64,000 nucleotides of DNA from Burkholderiales bacterium (GTDB taxonomy: Bacteria > Pseudomonadota > Gammaproteobacteria > Burkholderiales > Casimicrobiaceae): assembly GCA_016790165.1 (NCBI GenBank), contig JAEUPL010000005.1, positions 124,001-188,000 on the forward strand. The letters are read 5' to 3'. The position numbers and the translations under genes are program-made. Below, in pieces: positions 61,621-64,000 of the stretch. The notes under the pieces were generated by a model, which was not told the DNA's origin, did no database searches, and was given only the letters and a program-made list of their open reading frames with translations. How positions within the stretch are numbered: the first letter of the stretch is position 1; the number at the start of each line of letters is the position of its first letter.

Positions 61621-63007
61621 TCCAGCGCGCGCGCTGGTCGTCGACCTCGACGGGACGCTGTGCCGCACCGACACGCTGTGGGAGTGCTTCTTCGCTGCGT
61701 GGCGGCGATGCTGGTGGCTACCTTTCGCCGTACCGCTTTGGCTGGCGCAGGGACGCGCGGTGTTCAAGCAGCGAATTGCAGACATCGCGCTGCCTGACGT
61801 GAGCCGCCTGCCGTGGCATCCTGCCGTGGTCGCGGCGATGGCGCAGGCACAGGCAATGGGTCGCCCTGTCGTGCTGGCGACCGCGGCCGATCAGCGCGTT
61901 GCGCGGGTCTGCGCTGCACAGTTTCCAGCGATCAGCTCCGTGCTGGCCTCGGACGGCACCCGCAATCTCAAGGGCGCGCACAAGGCGAATGTATTGGCGG
62001 AAAAGTTCGCCGATACGGGTTTCGACTACATCGGTGACTCGCGCGCCGATCAGCCGGTGTGGGCTGCAGCGCAGGAGAAGCTGTCGGTATCCGATGTCGT
62101 TCCTGCCGGCGGCCGCCAGCTCGCCCCCCCCGAGCCGACGGGCGTGCAGACGTGGGCGCGGCTGTTGCGCGTCAGGCACTGGGTCAAGAACACGCTGGTG
62201 TTCGTCGCGCCGCTCGCCGCGCACCAGTGGAACAACGCAGCGATGTGGCAGCCCGTGATTGCCGCGTTCGTGGCCTTCTGCTGCGTTTGCTCGGCCATTT
62301 ACGTCATCAATGATTTGTTCGACCTCGACGCTGATCGGGCGCATCCAAGCAAGCAACACCGGCCGCTCGCCGCTGGCGTGCTGCCGCTGGCGACAGCGGC
62401 AGCGATAGCCGTCTTCCTCGCGTTGGCCGGGCTGGCCATTTCGGCGACTGCTGGCGTTGGTGTCGCTGTCGTCGTGGCGCTTTATGTCGCACTGAATGCG
62501 GCCTACACCTTGTGGATCAAGCGGCAACCGGTGTACGACGTGTTTTGTCTCGCCGGCCTCTACACCTTGCGTATCGTGGCTGGCGCAATCGCGGCCGGTG
62601 TGCCCCTGTCGGCGTGGCTCGCCGCGTTTTCCGTTTTCGCCTTCCTGAGTTTGGCGTTGCTCAAGCGTGCCGCCGACATTGATCGTCTGGCGCCGGACGA
62701 GCGCTTGCCCGGACGCGGCTACAGTGGACGCGACGCGGCGTTCGTCAACGCGTTTGGCGTGAGCTCAGCGATGGCCGCCTGTCTGGTGCTGGCACTGTAC
62801 GTTGCCGGCGATCAGGTTTCGGCACTCTATGGCAATCCGCTGTGGCTGTGGGGCATGGTGGCCGTGGTGTTGCTGTGGCTGGCACGCATGTGGCGCACGG
62901 CGATGAGCGGAGCAATGGACGACGATCCGGTGCTGTTCGCAACCCGTGACATCGTTTCGTGGGGCTGCGCAGCGGCGACGGCGCTCTGTCTGGCGCTCGC
63001 AATCTAG
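61613..63007 (+). CDS. HAD phosphatase-UbiA prenyltransferase fusion
   Basis: An N-terminal HAD domain begins ALVVDLDGTLCRTD (nucleophile Asp), with LATAADQRVARVCA and IGDSRADQPVW. The C-terminal part has about eight membrane helices and the UbiA motif YVINDLFDLDADRAHPSKQHRPLAAG (first NDxxDxxxD) near residue 232, plus a second Asp-rich region (RAADIDRL). It resembles decaprenyl-phosphate phosphoribosyltransferase-like UbiA proteins fused to a HAD domain. The prenyl acceptor is unknown. It overlaps the GGDEF gene by 8 nt; the ATG at 61613 was preferred over a GTG 6 nt upstream. Confidence 0.87.
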   Translation: MPDPARALVVDLDGTLCRTDTLWECFFAAWRRCWWLPFAVPLWLAQGRAVFKQRIADIALPDVSRLPWHPAVVAAMAQAQAMGRPVVLATAADQRVARVCAAQFPAISSVLASDGTRNLKGAHKANVLAEKFADTGFDYIGDSRADQPVWAAAQEKLSVSDVVPAGGRQLAPPEPTGVQTWARLLRVRHWVKNTLVFVAPLAAHQWNNAAMWQPVIAAFVAFCCVCSAIYVINDLFDLDADRAHPSKQHRPLAAGVLPLATAAAIAVFLALAGLAISATAGVGVAVVVALYVALNAAYTLWIKRQPVYDVFCLAGLYTLRIVAGAIAAGVPLSAWLAAFSVFAFLSLALLKRAADIDRLAPDERLPGRGYSGRDAAFVNAFGVSSAMAACLVLALYVAGDQVSALYGNPLWLWGMVAVVLLWLARMWRTAMSGAMDDDPVLFATRDIVSWGCAAATALCLALAI

Positions 63008-63027
63008 CCCGGCCGCCACGACGCAAC

Positions 63028-63086
63028 AGCTTTTTGCTTGCAATGACGGTCGGATGGCTCTTCCAGCTCGAAAATCAAGCAACTCA
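63028..63086 (+). repeat. possible diverged interspersed repeat, copy E
   Basis: AGCTTTTTGCTTGCAATGAC is followed by GGTCG, CCAGCTCGAAAATCAAGCAAC. It matches copy D in its first 12 bases and in the CAGC-CGAAAA segment, but the central inverted repeat is altered and GTCGAC is missing. Confidence 0.35.
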
Positions 63087-63157
63087 ACAAGTAGGAAATA
63101 CGGGCGTCAAACCCCGTGCAGCAGTCGTCTGCCGCGGAAAGCTGTACATCACTGACG

Positions 63158-63994
63158 CTAAACCCGTCCCTTCCACGGCACGAGCCACTGTTCGATGCGT
63201 CGCATCAACAGATCGAACAGGTACGCCACGACACCGATCACGATGATGCCCATGATGACGATATCGGTGCGCAAGAAGTTGGACGCATTGAGCACCATCT
63301 GCCCGAGGCCCTCGGTGGCGGCCACCATTTCTGCCGCGACCAGTGTGGTCCAGCCAAAGCCGATGGCAATGCGCATGCCGGTGAGGATTTCGGGCAGCGC
63401 GGCCGGCACAATCACGTGCCAGATCACCTGCCACTTCGACGCCCCCATCGAGTAGGCCGCGTTGATCTGCTCAATGGTGACTGATTTCACACCCGCACGC
63501 GCGGCCATCGCCAGCGGCGCGAAACAGGCGAGATAGATCAGGATGATTTTGGCCGTTTCGTCGATGCCGAACCAGATCACAATCAGCGGCAGGTAGGCCA
63601 GCGGCGGCAACGGCCGGTAGAACTCGATCGGCGGATCGAAAACGCCACGCATGGCACGAGAGACCCCCATCGCCACACCTATGGGTACCGCTGTGGCGAC
63701 GGCGAGCAGAAACGCCGAGAAGACGCGGATCATGCTCCACATGAAATGCTCCGGCAACGCCTTGCCGCCTTGAATATCGCCCTTCATGGCGCTGACGAAG
63801 GCACCGGCGATTCTTTCCGGCGTCGGCAGGAACAGGTCCTTGATCCAGCCGAAATGCGTGGCGACCCACCAGAGCAGCAACAAGGCGACCACAGTAACGA
63901 CGCTGATCAGTACGCTGGAGCCTTCCCCGGGAATGCTGTAGCCGCTGACCGTCTTCACTGCTGCTGGTGTGCGTTGGGTCTCAGTGGCCATCAT
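63158..63994 (-). CDS. ABC transporter permease, TauC/SsuC-like
   Basis: The 278-residue permease has six membrane helices. The BPD_transp_1 signature includes YRPLPPLAYLPLIVIWFGID and the EAA motif AAYSMGASKWQVIWHVIVPAALPEI, which contacts the ATPase. This sequence type carries taurine, alkanesulfonate or nitrate in known members. The cognate ATPase and binding protein are likely beyond the right edge. Two adjacent ATG codons (63994 and 63991) are possible starts. Confidence 0.9.
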   Translation of the reverse strand: MMATETQRTPAAVKTVSGYSIPGEGSSVLISVVTVVALLLLWWVATHFGWIKDLFLPTPERIAGAFVSAMKGDIQGGKALPEHFMWSMIRVFSAFLLAVATAVPIGVAMGVSRAMRGVFDPPIEFYRPLPPLAYLPLIVIWFGIDETAKIILIYLACFAPLAMAARAGVKSVTIEQINAAYSMGASKWQVIWHVIVPAALPEILTGMRIAIGFGWTTLVAAEMVAATEGLGQMVLNASNFLRTDIVIMGIIVIGVVAYLFDLLMRRIEQWLVPWKGRV

Positions 63995-64000
63995 CGTCTC

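Overview
The window is a dense, high-GC bacterial chromosome segment. The gene content and order fit a betaproteobacterium close to Burkholderiales: an rnhA/methyltransferase/gloB block, a glyQS-lnt-corC-ybeY-phoH block, cyaY beside a small GCGQKGP lipoprotein, a Bug-type (TctC) receptor, Lys/Ala-rich H1-like protein and a fused isobutyryl-CoA mutase. No rRNA or clearly functional tRNA gene was found. The taxonomic call is an inference from gene content.

Layout. 1-5.6 kb is a cbb3 oxidase locus on the minus strand (ccoI, ccoS, ccoN, ccoO, ccoQ, ccoP; ccoP runs off the left edge). It continues divergently into a DksA/TraR-type zinc-finger protein and a response regulator/hybrid kinase pair (5.7-9 kb). 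Then come a CRP/FNR-family regulator and a universal stress protein (9-10.5 kb). Two strong FNR-type boxes lie in front of ccoN and between ccoI and the dksA-like gene, and a weaker one precedes uspA, so this looks like one low-oxygen module.

10.6-18 kb holds icmF behind a 30-bp perfect palindrome, an Mrr-like restriction enzyme overlapping its stop codon, a VapBC pair, glutaminase, a DUF2214-like membrane protein and radC. 18-29.8 kb holds rnhA, a methyltransferase, gloB, a LysM transglycosylase, an H1-like protein, cyaY, a YgjP-like peptidase, plsC, gmhB and glyQS. 29.9-40 kb holds an acyltransferase-3, lnt, corC, ybeY, phoH, an orphan GspE/PilB ATPase and ppc. 40-50.8 kb holds oxyR, a WS/DGAT-type acyltransferase facing an acyl-CoA-binding protein, a thioredoxin-like protein, a cysteine-dioxygenase-like enzyme, an enoyl-CoA hydratase-like protein, a cytochrome c'/b561/MarR operon, dacB and an S41 peptidase.

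50.8-53.3 kb is a small AT-richer island. It carries a SinR/Cas2-like protein, a winged-helix-like protein, a degenerate tRNA-Gln-like fold, two tiny ORFs with near-perfect ribosome binding sites and an IS1595-type transposase. Inverted copies of a short repeat flank it, and these copies also share an 18-bp promoter-proximal block. The repeat recurs in at least four other intergenic sites of the window and appears to be a REP/MITE-like family.

53.3-64 kb holds an aminotransferase, a Bug receptor/SDR/3'-5' exonuclease operon, groES-groEL behind a textbook CIRCE and sigma70 promoter (with a covarying hairpin repeat on each side of groEL), a TPR-GGDEF protein overlapping a HAD-UbiA fusion, and a TauC/SsuC-like ABC permease.

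The candidates most worth following are the interspersed repeat and the island it brackets, the tRNA-like/mini-ORF segment inside it, the bidirectional FNR box with an FNR-type regulator lacking iron-sulphur cysteines, and the icmF palindrome with the coupled Mrr gene.
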